From Dyadobacter crusticola DSM 16708 (GTDB taxonomy: Bacteria > Bacteroidota > Bacteroidia > Cytophagales > Spirosomataceae), in NCBI RefSeq assembly GCF_000701505.1, contig NZ_JNJB01000006.1, positions 1 to 64,000 of the forward strand: a DNA stretch of 64,000 bases, read 5' to 3'. Each line of letters opens with the position of its first letter. Position 1 is the stretch's first letter. Positions 1-8,037 of the stretch are shown in pieces. Made by a program: the position numbers and the translations under genes. Below the pieces are notes generated by a model. It searched no databases. It was not told the DNA's origin and saw only the letters and a list, made by a program, of their open reading frames with translations.

Positions 1-801
1 TTAGACTTGGTTGTTGATTGTAATGGTTGATCCTTCTTTTTTCATGGTACTTACTTTCAGCTGTATATGCTTTTGATTTGGTGTTAGTCCCTTCATTGAT
101 CTGTGCGGATGCTTGCTGTTGTAATTGTCGAGCCACTTATCCGACAAAATGCGTAGCTGCTCCAGGGAATCAAAAAAGTATGCATCCAGGACGTCTTCCC
201 GATAAGTTCTGTTCAGTCTTTCGTTGTAGCCGTTCTGCATCGGCTTTCCTGGCTGAATAAATTTTTGCTCAATCTGCTTTTCTTCGCACCATTTGGCCAG
301 TTTCTTGCTAATGAACTCCGGGCCATTATCAGTTCTTATTGATAACGGCAATCCGCGCTCCAACTCTAACTGCTGCAAAATTTGTATTACTTTACCAGCA
401 CAGATGGAATAGTCTGCATGCGCTGCAAGTGCTTCTCTACTAGCGTCATCCATGACTATTAACGTTCGCACGCGTCTGCCAGAGCTAAGCGCATCGCTCA
501 CAAAATCCATGCTCCAGGTTTCATTCAACGTTTGAGCCTCGATTAAGGGCTGCTTTGGTCGTTTCAGAATACGCCTTTTTCGCTTACGCCTTAATTTGAG
601 ATCCATACTTCGATAGATTCGAAGCACTCGTTTGCGATTCCAAGGCAGGCCTCTGTTTCGCAAATTACCGCGCGGCGGACCGCCATAATACCAATCGAAA
701 CCTCTGGTGGGATGTTCTTCTGCCAGCTCATTAAGCACGTCTACAACAGGCATGTCGTCCTTGACCGTTTTGTAATAAAAGACACCCGTACTTAACTGCA
801 A
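1..801 (-). CDS. IS3-family transposase OrfB (DDE integrase domain)
   Basis: This is the catalytic subunit of an IS3-type transposase, which cuts and joins element ends to target DNA. An HTH_21-like segment (SRKR-rich, roughly residues 30-80) is followed by an rve integrase core. The DDE residues are visible: Asp in WSMDFVSD, Asp in RTDNGPEF and Glu in NGYNERLNRTYRE. The first codon here is TTG; the reading frame stays open upstream through KPAQKRLIVSD, back to the slippery site at 885-891. The natural product is therefore probably an OrfAB fusion made by frameshifting rather than a protein starting at 801. The C-terminus is complete, with the stop at bases 1-3. Confidence 0.88.
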   Translation of the reverse strand: MQLSTGVFYYKTVKDDMPVVDVLNELAEEHPTRGFDWYYGGPPRGNLRNRGLPWNRKRVLRIYRSMDLKLRRKRKRRILKRPKQPLIEAQTLNETWSMDFVSDALSSGRRVRTLIVMDDASREALAAHADYSICAGKVIQILQQLELERGLPLSIRTDNGPEFISKKLAKWCEEKQIEQKFIQPGKPMQNGYNERLNRTYREDVLDAYFFDSLEQLRILSDKWLDNYNSKHPHRSMKGLTPNQKHIQLKVSTMKKEGSTITINNQV

Positions 802-878
802 AACTCTGCACGCCCGCTCAATGCTAAATCCAGTTTCCTGAGAAATGTCGGAAACAATTAGCCGCTTCTGAGCAGGCT

Positions 879-1159
879 TTAAAGCTTTTTTTCGATAATC
901 TCTTTTGCCAGTCTATGATCCAGAGCCAATTCCGCATACATGTGTTTCAAACGACGGTTCTCCTCCTTGAGTGCTTTCAATTCGGAAAGTTCCGAAGCAC
1001 CCATACCGCTGTACCTCTTGCGCCAATTGTATAATGTGGCTTTGGAGATACCATTTTCCCGAGCAACGTCGGTTGCTTGCTTGCCAGAATCCAAATCTTT
1101 GAGGATTTTGACGATCTGAGTTTCTGCGGACGCCGCGCGGTGAACGTTTTTCCCTTCAT
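879..1159 (-). pseudogene. IS3-family transposase OrfA, frameshifted near its start
   Basis: OrfA supplies the helix-turn-helix and leucine-zipper part of IS3 transposases. The body is clear from DSGKQATDVARENG through YNWRKRY to the coiled LKALKEENRRLKHMYAEL and ends IIEKKL. A typical start, MKGKTFT, lies at 1159, but it is in a different frame from TQIVKILKDLDSGK; the change of frame falls around 1128-1138. The frame of the body runs upstream to a TAG with no ATG, GTG or TTG before the TQIV segment. The gene therefore carries a 1- or 2-base indel, real or from sequencing. The intact open part starts at the ATG at 1094. Confidence 0.65.
885..891 (-). promoter_or_regulatory. Programmed -1 frameshift site A AAA AAG between orfA and orfB
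   Basis: On the minus strand seven A residues are followed by G just before the orfA stop (GAA AAA AAG CTT TAA). Slipping back one base at A AAA AAG gives AAA AAA GCT and enters the orfB frame, which is open there. This is the usual way IS3 elements make OrfAB. I did not assess a downstream pseudoknot. Confidence 0.7.
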
Positions 1160-1510
1160 AGCAGATTAAAATTAGAAAATTTGTCTAATTCATCACCACT
1201 CTATTTTTGGGGAAGCGTACACACTCACCTGAAGCTGTATCAATAAAGTCGGGAGTGCCCTCAATAAACGATCTTAAGGAGAATTTACTTAGGATAGGTG
1301 AGTGACTTTTAACCTCTTTACTTCGCCGTTATAAATCAAAACAAGCAAGCGAAATGAGGGAAAGCGCGAAGGGAAAAGACGGCTTGCTGACGCTGGCCCG
1401 GATCAAAGATTTCTGGGTTGAAATATAACATTCAGCTGCATGCTGCGAAAATTGGTTGGAACATACTGACAGGAGCAACGTGCAGCAAGCATTATCAAAG
1501 ACTACCACCG

Positions 1511-2094
1511 CTATTGTAAAAATTCAATAGGATACATTATCTTAACATTACCCCTTCTTAGCCGTTTTAATTTGTTTTCCAACAGTTGCCGCTTCAATAT
1601 GTCTAGATGGTCTAAATATAGAATACCCTGCGTATGGTCATATTCGTGTTGGATCATGCCTGCAGTTTTGCCGCTGAATGTTTTTGTCTTTTTATCAAAG
1701 TGCCGATCAGGATATTCAAGTGTAACAGACCAGTTTCTGGGTACAAGCCCACCTATGCCCGGAATACTCAAACACCCTTCTTCCTGAAACCATACGGATT
1801 TGGATCGACTGATGACTTTGGCATTTGTAAATGTTTCTACAATGCCAGTGTCTCCAGTTTCAAAATATTGTTTCCGCTCGTCAGGATTGTATGTTTCGTA
1901 GATAGATTTACTGTCTACGATGAACAGGCATAGCGATTGGTTCACCTGGGGTGCGGCAAGTCCGCAACCGTTTGCGTTATACATGGTGTCCCACATATTA
2001 CTGATCAGATCATCCAGTTGGGTGTATTTACTGGTACCTGTGCACAGGGCTGCCGTAGCACATTGCATCTATAACCAAGAATCGGAAGTATCAT
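1511..2094 (-). pseudogene. def: Peptide deformylase with N-terminal frameshift
   Basis: Peptide deformylase removes the formyl group from new proteins using a metal held by one Cys and two His. All three family motifs are present: GLAAPQV, EEGCLSIPG and QHEYDH. The uninterrupted frame begins only at 2068 with a non-family sequence (MQCATAALC). A normal family start, MILPILGY then NVLRQPCAQV, begins at the ATG at 2094 in another frame and would continue into SKYTQLDDLISNMW if one base were restored around 2032-2040. The gene is therefore frameshifted by one base, or misread. This could be an extra deformylase, since the usual GDP in the first motif reads RCN here. If the frameshift is real, a shorter product from 2068 would lack the first strand. 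Confidence 0.8.
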
Positions 2095-2154
2095 TTTAAA
2101 TCAGAGTTTTTGGCAAAAAACTGATATATCATAGACCTGGGCAATGAACAAATG

Positions 2155-2722
2155 TTAACAAATTTGCTTTCGCACTCTGCTCAGTGCTTGTGGAGTGATG
2201 CCAATATAAGAGGCTACATATTTTAGAGGAACATTCTTTAAGATTTGAGGCTGTTTGCTGAAAAGGTTCAAATACCGCTCTTTGGCTGTATGGTTAACAA
2301 GCCGATAGCTCCCGCTGCGCTTTCATCACCAAAAGCCGTTCTGTGAATAGTCTGCCCAGGTAGTTTCCCACTTTTGTATGATCATAAATGTCTTGCAAAC
2401 TGGAATAGGAAATTTGCCAGCTCACCGTTTTTACTAGCGCCTGGACAGAATACTGAGATGGGGTTTGGGATAGAAATGAGTCGTATGCACCGGCAAATTC
2501 TTTCTCAAAACTGAAATTGAACGTTAGTTCGTCATCCTCCTTTGGGATGTAATAACGGGACATTCCGGTTTCAATAAAGTATAGGTTCTTTCCCCGCTCG
2601 TTTAGCTTGACAATATCTTCCCCCTTGTGAAATACTCTGCGACCGAAGCAGGATGCAATAAAGTGCCAATCTGATTCAGGTATTGCACCCAGTTGCTTGT
2701 AATATTCCTTCAAGTATCCCAT
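2155..2722 (-). pseudogene. Crp/Fnr-family transcription regulator, frameshifted before the HTH
   Basis: The N-terminal 140 codons encode a cyclic-nucleotide-binding-type sensor domain as in Bacteroidota Crp/Fnr regulators (MGYLKEYYKQLGAIP, then FSFEKEFAGAYDSFLSQ, then ERLLVMKAQRELS). The frame stops at 2294 right after QRELSAC. In the next frame the expected C-terminus resumes at once, with LVNHTAKERYLNLFSKQPQI, then PLKYVASYIGITPQALSRV and a stop at 2155. A one-base indel around 2296-2304 splits the sensor from the DNA-binding winged helix. Without repair the product could not bind DNA. The nearby deformylase and IS OrfA are broken in the same way. Confidence 0.82.
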
Positions 2723-3135
2723 TGTATAAATATTAATGATAAAGGCTTGTTATGTGCATTTAATCAGTAGGCCATCGCACGTTATTATGCGATACAATAT
2801 TATCAAAATGGAAAAAACCTACCTGGCCAGATAAATTTAACTGTCACAGCTCATTTCGTCAAATAATGATGTTGAACAAGTTTTGTATCAAAATGCTTTA
2901 CGGTTTGGGGTTCGACCAATTGCTTGGGACGAAGATCTTAAATAGTCATATGCTCGAGTAGGTAGGGGTTCATTGTCAGGAGGCGAAAAATGGTATGAAA
3001 GGAAGTTCAGAAAGAAAAAGTTGCCCGTAATCGTTTAAGCTATATAATTTTAGACCAGGTTACTTTCTCGTTCTTAACCGCCTTCGTACCCAAACAGCTT
3101 AATGCCAACAATACCAAATCAAATACTTTCGTATA
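2723..3135. other. Intergenic stretch without a recognised gene
   Basis: These 413 bases lie between the broken Crp/Fnr gene and the AraC regulator. Only short open stretches are present; one on the plus strand ending at 2945 encodes about 30 codons ending in GVRPIAWDEDLK but has no start codon. I see no repeat, RNA or terminator that I can support. Confidence 0.4.
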
Positions 3136-4101
3136 CTATTGCTTCAGATTACTCTGAGTCCATTTCTTGGGTTTGGAGCCAAAGTGCCTTTCAAACAATC
3201 TCCCGAAATAACTTAAATTACTGAAGCCTAACTGATAACCTGCCTCAGAAACGGATAAATGTTCTTCTCTTAAAAGTCTAGCGGCCTCTTGCATACGCAA
3301 ATATTGATAGTATGGATACATGCCTTTTCCGAATACTTGCGTAAAAACTTTGCGAAGTTTAATTATATTCATACCACTTAGTTTTATCAATTCTTCCTGC
3401 GCAAATGGCTGGTCCGTCGAAGCAGCAATTTTGTCTCGGACGCGATAGACTGATTCTATTTCGTATTTCGATAAATTTTGATGCGGAGTATCTTCTCTTA
3501 TCAATAGATTTTTAAAAAGATAAAATATTAACTCAAATGACTTCAATCGATAGTAAGCGTCCGATAACGTTTTTGAAGAGGCAATATCTGCAACTTCGTT
3601 TACCAATACAGCTAGTTCTGGCGACATAAACTCTTCTATCCAAAGTGTTTTTTCATTATCGAAAAGGTAGTCAAACCGCTCGTGATCTTTCCCTATAAAC
3701 GTCTTCAAATAGTCAAGGCTTATGATGATCGTTATCTGCTGAATATTCATGTCTTTAGGGAAGACAACTTCACTTTCAGTATTCAGCGGTACAATGCGGA
3801 CGTGTGGCTGTACATGCTTCAATATATTTTTGTCGGCAGCGGATGAGTTTAATGATAGGTTGACAATATTCATAAATGAGATTAAGATCCCATTTTCTAT
3901 CAGCTTTATCGGTTTTCTCCGAAAGTGAAATGTTTTCTTTGCTATAACAGAGCGAATCATCAATAACATTGCGGGTAAGAGATCTACGATTTTGATCTCA
4001 TTAAGCTCTAGCACTTTTAATTCCTCTGCATATTGCGTTAGCGAAACCCCCAAACGCTCCGCCCAATAGATCATCTCCTGTTTGTTGTTCTCCTTTTTCA
4101 T
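3136..4101 (-). CDS. AraC-family transcriptional regulator
   Basis: The 321-residue protein ends in a two-helix-turn-helix AraC domain (about residues 215-315): EELIKLSGMNIIKLRKVF for the first, then SVSEAGYQLGFSNLSYFGRLF, and the closing HFGSKPKKW. The N-terminal 200 residues are not a cupin that I recognise and resemble the ligand or partner domain of the longer Bacteroidota AraC proteins. The gene is divergent from the FAD monooxygenase at 4190 with 88 bases between them, so it is the obvious candidate to control that gene. The ligand is unknown. Confidence 0.88.
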   Translation of the reverse strand: MKKENNKQEMIYWAERLGVSLTQYAEELKVLELNEIKIVDLLPAMLLMIRSVIAKKTFHFRRKPIKLIENGILISFMNIVNLSLNSSAADKNILKHVQPHVRIVPLNTESEVVFPKDMNIQQITIIISLDYLKTFIGKDHERFDYLFDNEKTLWIEEFMSPELAVLVNEVADIASSKTLSDAYYRLKSFELIFYLFKNLLIREDTPHQNLSKYEIESVYRVRDKIAASTDQPFAQEELIKLSGMNIIKLRKVFTQVFGKGMYPYYQYLRMQEAARLLREEHLSVSEAGYQLGFSNLSYFGRLFERHFGSKPKKWTQSNLKQ

Positions 4102-4155
4102 CTTTATGGACTATTTTTTATGCTTTAGCAGCTATTTTAGCATTGAAAGTATGAA

Positions 4156-4163
4156 TAAGTTTG
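4156..4163 (+). promoter_or_regulatory. Bacteroidota -7 box TAAGTTTG for the monooxygenase
   Basis: TAAGTTTG matches the TAnnTTTG -7 element of Bacteroidota promoters and lies 26 bases before the ATG at 4190. No TTG is found at the usual 17-base spacing, which fits a promoter that needs an activator such as the divergent AraC protein. Confidence 0.45.
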
Positions 4164-4189
4164 CATTATCAATTTAAAAAGCAGAAAAA

Positions 4190-5383
4190 ATGAAAAAGCA
4201 CATCCTAATATCCGGTGCGGGAATAGCTGGTTTAACGGCAGCCAATTTCTTAGCGAAACAAGGTTATACTATTACGATTATTGATAGATCGAACTCGTTC
4301 AGTAAAGCCGGATTTCTTATTTCGCTGAAAAGTTTCGGGGTCAGAATCATGGATGAACTGGAGTTAACCCAGAAACTTCAGGCAGAATCGTCCCCGTCTG
4401 AAACAGTTCATTTTGTAGAAAGCAATGAGGAAATCATTCGAAGCATCAAATATGATAAAATGAATGAAAATATCGAACGTTCGGTACTCATATCCCGCGG
4501 CGGGCTGCATCATGTTTTGTATGAGGCTATCAACAACGATGTAAATATACTTTTCGATACAACGATTTCACAACAGGCGGAACAAGCAGGTAAGACGATA
4601 ATTATGCTTTCAAACGGAGATACGATAGTAGTTGATTTGGTAGTTGTTTCGGAAGGATTGCGTTCTGTTACCAGAGAACGTTACTTTAATAATTGCCAAT
4701 TAGAAGATTTTAATATGCTTTATATGGGAGGAAAATTGATGCAAAGGCATTCGCATCAGGTTGGTGTTTTTAAGATATATATTGACGTCAAAAAGATGTT
4801 GTCTATATATCCAATTGCGTCGGATGAGATTGCCGTTCAGTGCTATATCCATAGTACACAAGATATAGGAACGATCAAAAATAATGCTTCTTTAATTCTT
4901 AAAAATTCTTTTCATGATTATGAGCCCGAAGTAAAGAAGCTGTTAGATGATCTTTTGGATAACGGCTTAGTTTTCGTTGATAAAATGGGGATGATTAATG
5001 CTTCAGGTCTAGTGAGTGGAAACTTGGTATTGCTGGGAGATGCAGGCTATTGTCCAACAGCCCTATCAGGCATGGGCGCATCGTTATCTATTTTTGGGGC
5101 AAAGGTACTGGCACATCTTATAGCGGAATACCCGGATGATATTTTAGCCGCCTGTGAAAAGTACAATAGACTGATGCAGCCGATAATCGAAAAGTTTCAA
5201 ACCAATGCAAAAAATAACGCCGCATCTTTCATACCGAAAGACGAGGTCGATTTAGAGAAATTCGTCAAAAAGTTCCAGTCTGCAAGCGATAAAGATGTTC
5301 AAAAGATAATGACTGAGCCTATCGTGCTTACAAAAGATCAGGAAAATTTTATAATTAACAAGATAAGTCATGAAGTTCAGTAA
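4190..5383 (+). CDS. FAD-dependent monooxygenase (PHBH-type, TetX-like fold)
   Basis: This is a single-component flavoprotein monooxygenase of about 397 residues. The Rossmann dinucleotide motif GAGIAGLTAANFL lies at residues 9-21, with the acidic end of the second strand in IIDRSNSF. The second FAD motif, LVLLGDAGYCPTALSGMGAS, lies near residue 285. Such enzymes use NAD(P)H and oxygen to hydroxylate aromatic or antibiotic substrates; the substrate cannot be told from sequence. The gene overlaps the next, small membrane protein by 14 bases, so the two are co-translated, and it is divergent from an AraC regulator. A drug- or xenobiotic-oxidising role is plausible, not shown. Confidence 0.88.
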   Translation: MKKHILISGAGIAGLTAANFLAKQGYTITIIDRSNSFSKAGFLISLKSFGVRIMDELELTQKLQAESSPSETVHFVESNEEIIRSIKYDKMNENIERSVLISRGGLHHVLYEAINNDVNILFDTTISQQAEQAGKTIIMLSNGDTIVVDLVVVSEGLRSVTRERYFNNCQLEDFNMLYMGGKLMQRHSHQVGVFKIYIDVKKMLSIYPIASDEIAVQCYIHSTQDIGTIKNNASLILKNSFHDYEPEVKKLLDDLLDNGLVFVDKMGMINASGLVSGNLVLLGDAGYCPTALSGMGASLSIFGAKVLAHLIAEYPDDILAACEKYNRLMQPIIEKFQTNAKNNAASFIPKDEVDLEKFVKKFQSASDKDVQKIMTEPIVLTKDQENFIINKISHEVQ

Positions 5384-5750
5384 GATATTATCCGTTGTGT
5401 TAGGATTCGGAACAATCGGATTGTTGAGCTCCGTCTTAGCAAAAATCCAGGGATATGTATTCCCCGGTTCATTGGCGTTGTTTGACAATTCCATCGCCGG
5501 GAGCCACGATATTATTCAGTATTTTATTAAACTATTTTGCGTGTACATCAGTTGTTTTATGGGAGGACTTGTATGTGCTTTATTAAAAGGAGGGCGGCGG
5601 GAAATACTAATTATTGTCGGATGTATTACCATCGCAATTGGCTGGTTATGGCTGAGTGTGGGACAGCCCATTTGGTTTTGGACGTTCTTAGTTTCGGGTG
5701 TTTTCCCTTTTTCATTTTTGGGAAGCCGAAATAATTTTGTCAGAAAATAG
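5370..5750 (+). CDS. Small integral membrane protein, unknown function
   Basis: The 126-residue protein has about four hydrophobic segments: residues 5-24, 48-69, 77-96 and 100-118. It begins at an ATG inside the end of the monooxygenase gene (14-base overlap), so it belongs to the same transcript. I do not recognise the family; it resembles the small DoxX-like or 4-TM proteins often placed beside flavin monooxygenases. No catalytic motif is visible. Confidence 0.65.
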   Translation: MKFSKILSVVLGFGTIGLLSSVLAKIQGYVFPGSLALFDNSIAGSHDIIQYFIKLFCVYISCFMGGLVCALLKGGRREILIIVGCITIAIGWLWLSVGQPIWFWTFLVSGVFPFSFLGSRNNFVRK

Positions 5751-6138
5751 AAATCGTATTCTATGAGCTATTGCTTCCTTTTCCATTGCGCTTTTTTCTT
5801 CATTTTATTGGCAAACGCCTGTTCTTCGTAATCTTCTCCTTATACTTTGGGCAATAACTCGCCTAATGCTTCAATAAGCCGTCTCGTGTTTGTCCGGAGT
5901 TAAGAAGTCGAACAAATGGTGTGGTTCTTCCGCAAGAAAATCTGCATCATTTCATGTATGGCAGCAATCATCATTTGAACAGACTAAATCGTCAGTTCGA
6001 ATTTTACGAAAATCTCTGGGCAACACACAAAAGCATTGAATTCTTCTGTTAGTAGGTCTGCGATCAAAATATTCTCTCAATTTACGATGCAATGCAGCTA
6101 GTGACGTCGAGGTGAGCTATTGAGTGAGCAGTCTTTTT
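5751..6138. other. Non-coding or decayed stretch
   Basis: No open frame of convincing length lies between the small membrane protein and the tRNA-like remnant. Short stretches such as LVNRLNRQFEFYENLW-like readings are interrupted by stops in all frames, which suggests decayed coding DNA. I cannot name the ancestor. Confidence 0.35.
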
Positions 6139-6201
6139 GAAGAGTTATAGTTAATTGATACATAGGAGTTTGGTGTATAGTTCGACTCCCCGCATCTTCA
6201 C
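6139..6201 (+). other. tRNA-like remnant (possible old attachment site)
   Basis: The 3' part reads GTTCGACTCCCCG then CATCTTCA, which has the T-loop (TTCGACT), a 3' T-stem strand and an acceptor strand with discriminator A. About 62 bases upstream GAAGA can pair with TCTTC, and TATAGTTAATTGATA resembles a D-arm. The anticodon arm is missing and the T-stem 5' strand (TATAG) does not pair well, so this is not a working tRNA. A terminator follows 28 bases later, as after real tRNA genes. tRNA 3' ends are common integrase targets, so this may mark an old insertion. Confidence 0.35.
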
Positions 6202-6229
6202 TGATTGAAGAATCAAAACTTACAAAAAC

Positions 6230-6254
6230 CCGCAAAATTAATTTGCGGCTTTTT
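6230..6254 (+). terminator. Rho-independent terminator
   Basis: CCGCAAA (6230-6236) pairs with TTTGCGG (6242-6248) around a 5-base loop and is followed by CTTTTTG. The preceding run of A residues also allows weak use from the minus strand, for the gene ending at 6278. Confidence 0.75.
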
Positions 6255-6277
6255 GCATGTAGAAGGCGCAGGGTTTC

Positions 6278-6808
6278 TCACATCACTCTCTCCAACCGAC
6301 TCAGCAATTTTCGTATTCTCAATCGGTTGTATTGCTGCAATAAGATAGGGTATACATTATATATGATATTCCAGACGGAAATCAGCAGGGCCATTCTGAT
6401 GTTTCCGACAGGTAAGGCACTGATTGCACTGAGGGCAAAGAAAACAAAACAGCTGTAATGATATCTTTCCTGAAGTGCGATTTTACTCAGGTATGTACGG
6501 GCACTTTGTCGGTTGCTGATCAGTACGTTTTTCTTGCCAAAATGTTGATTGATTTTTTTGACAAGCAAGCCGTCCTGAACCAGCCAACGCATCATTCTTA
6601 CTCCTACTAATTCATAAGTTCGGGGTTTTGAACTTAGGTTTAAGGTCGAGATCAACTTCGCGGGAATATTAAATGCGAACACACTGACCACAACAATGAT
6701 ATACAAAACCCATACAGATCGCCCTTCCGAAAAATACTCACCCCAGTACCATCCAACCACACTGAATGAGACAATGGTCCAGAATATATTGATCAGTTGA
6801 TTGACCAT
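6278..6808 (-). CDS. Membrane protein with CrtO-like acyltransferase C-terminus
   Basis: The 176-residue protein has four hydrophobic segments, at about residues 5-22, 32-52, 117-132 and 137-157. Its C-terminus, ERYHY followed by NVYPILLQQYNRLRIRKLL, matches the pattern of the glycosyl-4,4'-diaponeurosporenoate acyltransferase (CrtO) family and its many uncharacterised Bacteroidota relatives. In Staphylococcus CrtO esterifies a carotenoid sugar; whether these short relatives do so is unknown. A phytoene-synthase-like pseudogene lies 3 kb away, but no other carotenoid gene is in the window. It is followed upstream by a serine hydrolase in the same direction with 24 bases between them. Confidence 0.55.
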   Translation of the reverse strand: MVNQLINIFWTIVSFSVVGWYWGEYFSEGRSVWVLYIIVVVSVFAFNIPAKLISTLNLSSKPRTYELVGVRMMRWLVQDGLLVKKINQHFGKKNVLISNRQSARTYLSKIALQERYHYSCFVFFALSAISALPVGNIRMALLISVWNIIYNVYPILLQQYNRLRIRKLLSRLERVM

Positions 6809-6832
6809 AGAATTGTACAGTATAAAGAATCG

Positions 6833-7948
6833 CTACTGACCTGTTTTATCGTAAAGCAGTTCAATCAGTTTCCGCCAATCTATGTACGACGAAAGCTCGC
6901 CATTCGTCAGAATAGCCAACCCATTCTTTGAATGTGGATCGTAAAGCATGTAAGTCGAGACACCAGGACCATGCCCATTGTGGCTATACATAGGTGTTTC
7001 AGTGTTCAATAAATATAAGAACCAGGTATGATAGCCCAAGCTCATATCCTTGGGCGTGATTGATTGCACAGCCGCGCTATCGATTATAGCCCTTCCATTG
7101 TATAAGCCATTGTTAGTCCAGCATATCAAAAAATTTGCAAGATCCCCTATGTTGCAACGAAGCTGGCCAGCTGGATAATCCGGGAAAGTACTTTGGTGTT
7201 GTGTCTCGTAGGTTTTTAAGGAATCAGAGAAAGTGTAAGGAGTCGCAAGCATACTTGGGTCGGCTTTATCCAGAAACCAGTTGGTATGGTACATCTGAAG
7301 GGGAGCAAATAGGTACTTTGTACAATATTCATGGAAAGGCATCTTCGCAATGCATTCAACCAAATATCCCAAAAGCGCATATCCTACATTTGAGTATTCA
7401 AACTTTTCACCGGGGGCAGCTTGAATGAAATTTTTTCCCGCGTGATAATTTGCGCCATCCACTGCAAGATAGTCTCGTATAAATTTGTTCAATTGAATTT
7501 CGGGACCTTTGTAATCGCCCTCCCAAAAAGGAAGAAGATAATCTAAATCATCGCGTATCGAAGACCTGTGCCTCAGTAACTGCCTGAATGTGATTGGTCG
7601 TCCTGGGTAATCTGGACTTTTTACCGCAAATGGCAAAAAGCGGTTGATGTCATCGTCAAGTGAAATAATCCCATTCCCCAACAACTGAGTGATGGCCGCG
7701 GCTGTTATCGTTTTTGAAAGAGAAGCTATCTGAAAAATTGTATTTTCCGTAACAGGAACTTGTTTTTCCAGATTTTGATAACCGTAGTAACCTGTATAAG
7801 CAATCCTTCCTCCTTCTACCTTGGCAAAGGCCAGGCCTGGTATGTTCAGCCGTTTCAGTTCAATAGAAATGTCAGATTGATTGCGATTCTCCTGCGCTAA
7901 ACATGGATAGATTCGCAATACAAACAGAAAAATCAGTAAAACCCGCAT
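6833..7948 (-). CDS. Secreted serine hydrolase, beta-lactamase (class C/PBP) family
   Basis: This is a 371-residue exported enzyme of the beta-lactamase-related Pfam group, which includes peptidases and esterases acting in the periplasm. A signal peptide covers about residues 1-19, ending CLAQ. The catalytic SxxK is SLSK at residues 76-79, the Tyr motif is EYSNVGY, and the third motif is HNGHGPG near residue 323. All three are intact, unlike the relative at 28709. It probably forms an operon with the membrane protein downstream (24-base gap). The substrate is unknown; the family label alone does not imply antibiotic resistance. Confidence 0.88.
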   Translation of the reverse strand: MRVLLIFLFVLRIYPCLAQENRNQSDISIELKRLNIPGLAFAKVEGGRIAYTGYYGYQNLEKQVPVTENTIFQIASLSKTITAAAITQLLGNGIISLDDDINRFLPFAVKSPDYPGRPITFRQLLRHRSSIRDDLDYLLPFWEGDYKGPEIQLNKFIRDYLAVDGANYHAGKNFIQAAPGEKFEYSNVGYALLGYLVECIAKMPFHEYCTKYLFAPLQMYHTNWFLDKADPSMLATPYTFSDSLKTYETQHQSTFPDYPAGQLRCNIGDLANFLICWTNNGLYNGRAIIDSAAVQSITPKDMSLGYHTWFLYLLNTETPMYSHNGHGPGVSTYMLYDPHSKNGLAILTNGELSSYIDWRKLIELLYDKTGQ

Positions 7949-8037
7949 GAAAGAATTCAGTCCTGGTATAAAATTCGCAATATAAGTCCTACAAACTTCA
8001 TTACTTAACGCTCTCAGCTGTGGCGTGTAACCCTCCG

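Larger units (their letters stand above)
1..1221 (-). mobile_element. IS3-family insertion sequence, partial (cut by window start)
   Basis: The segment holds the two-frame orfA/orfB arrangement of IS3 elements on the minus strand: a short helix-turn-helix OrfA and a DDE integrase OrfB joined by a -1 slippery site. The promoter-proximal end is placed near 1221, where the minus strand begins TGTACGCTTCCCC about 60 bases before the orfA ATG; this fits the TG...CA ends of the family. The other end lies outside the window (orfB stops at base 1), so the second inverted repeat and the target duplication cannot be seen. orfA looks damaged at its 5' end, so the copy may be inactive. Confidence 0.8.

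Noticed and set aside
1350-1430. Open stretch reading MRESAKGKDGLLTLARIKDF on the plus strand
   Set aside because: Too short, stops after about 24 codons, no neighbour that supports it.
2830-2945. Short open stretch ending RFGVRPIAWDEDLK
   Set aside because: No start codon in frame, about 30 codons, no family match; treated as chance or a scrap.
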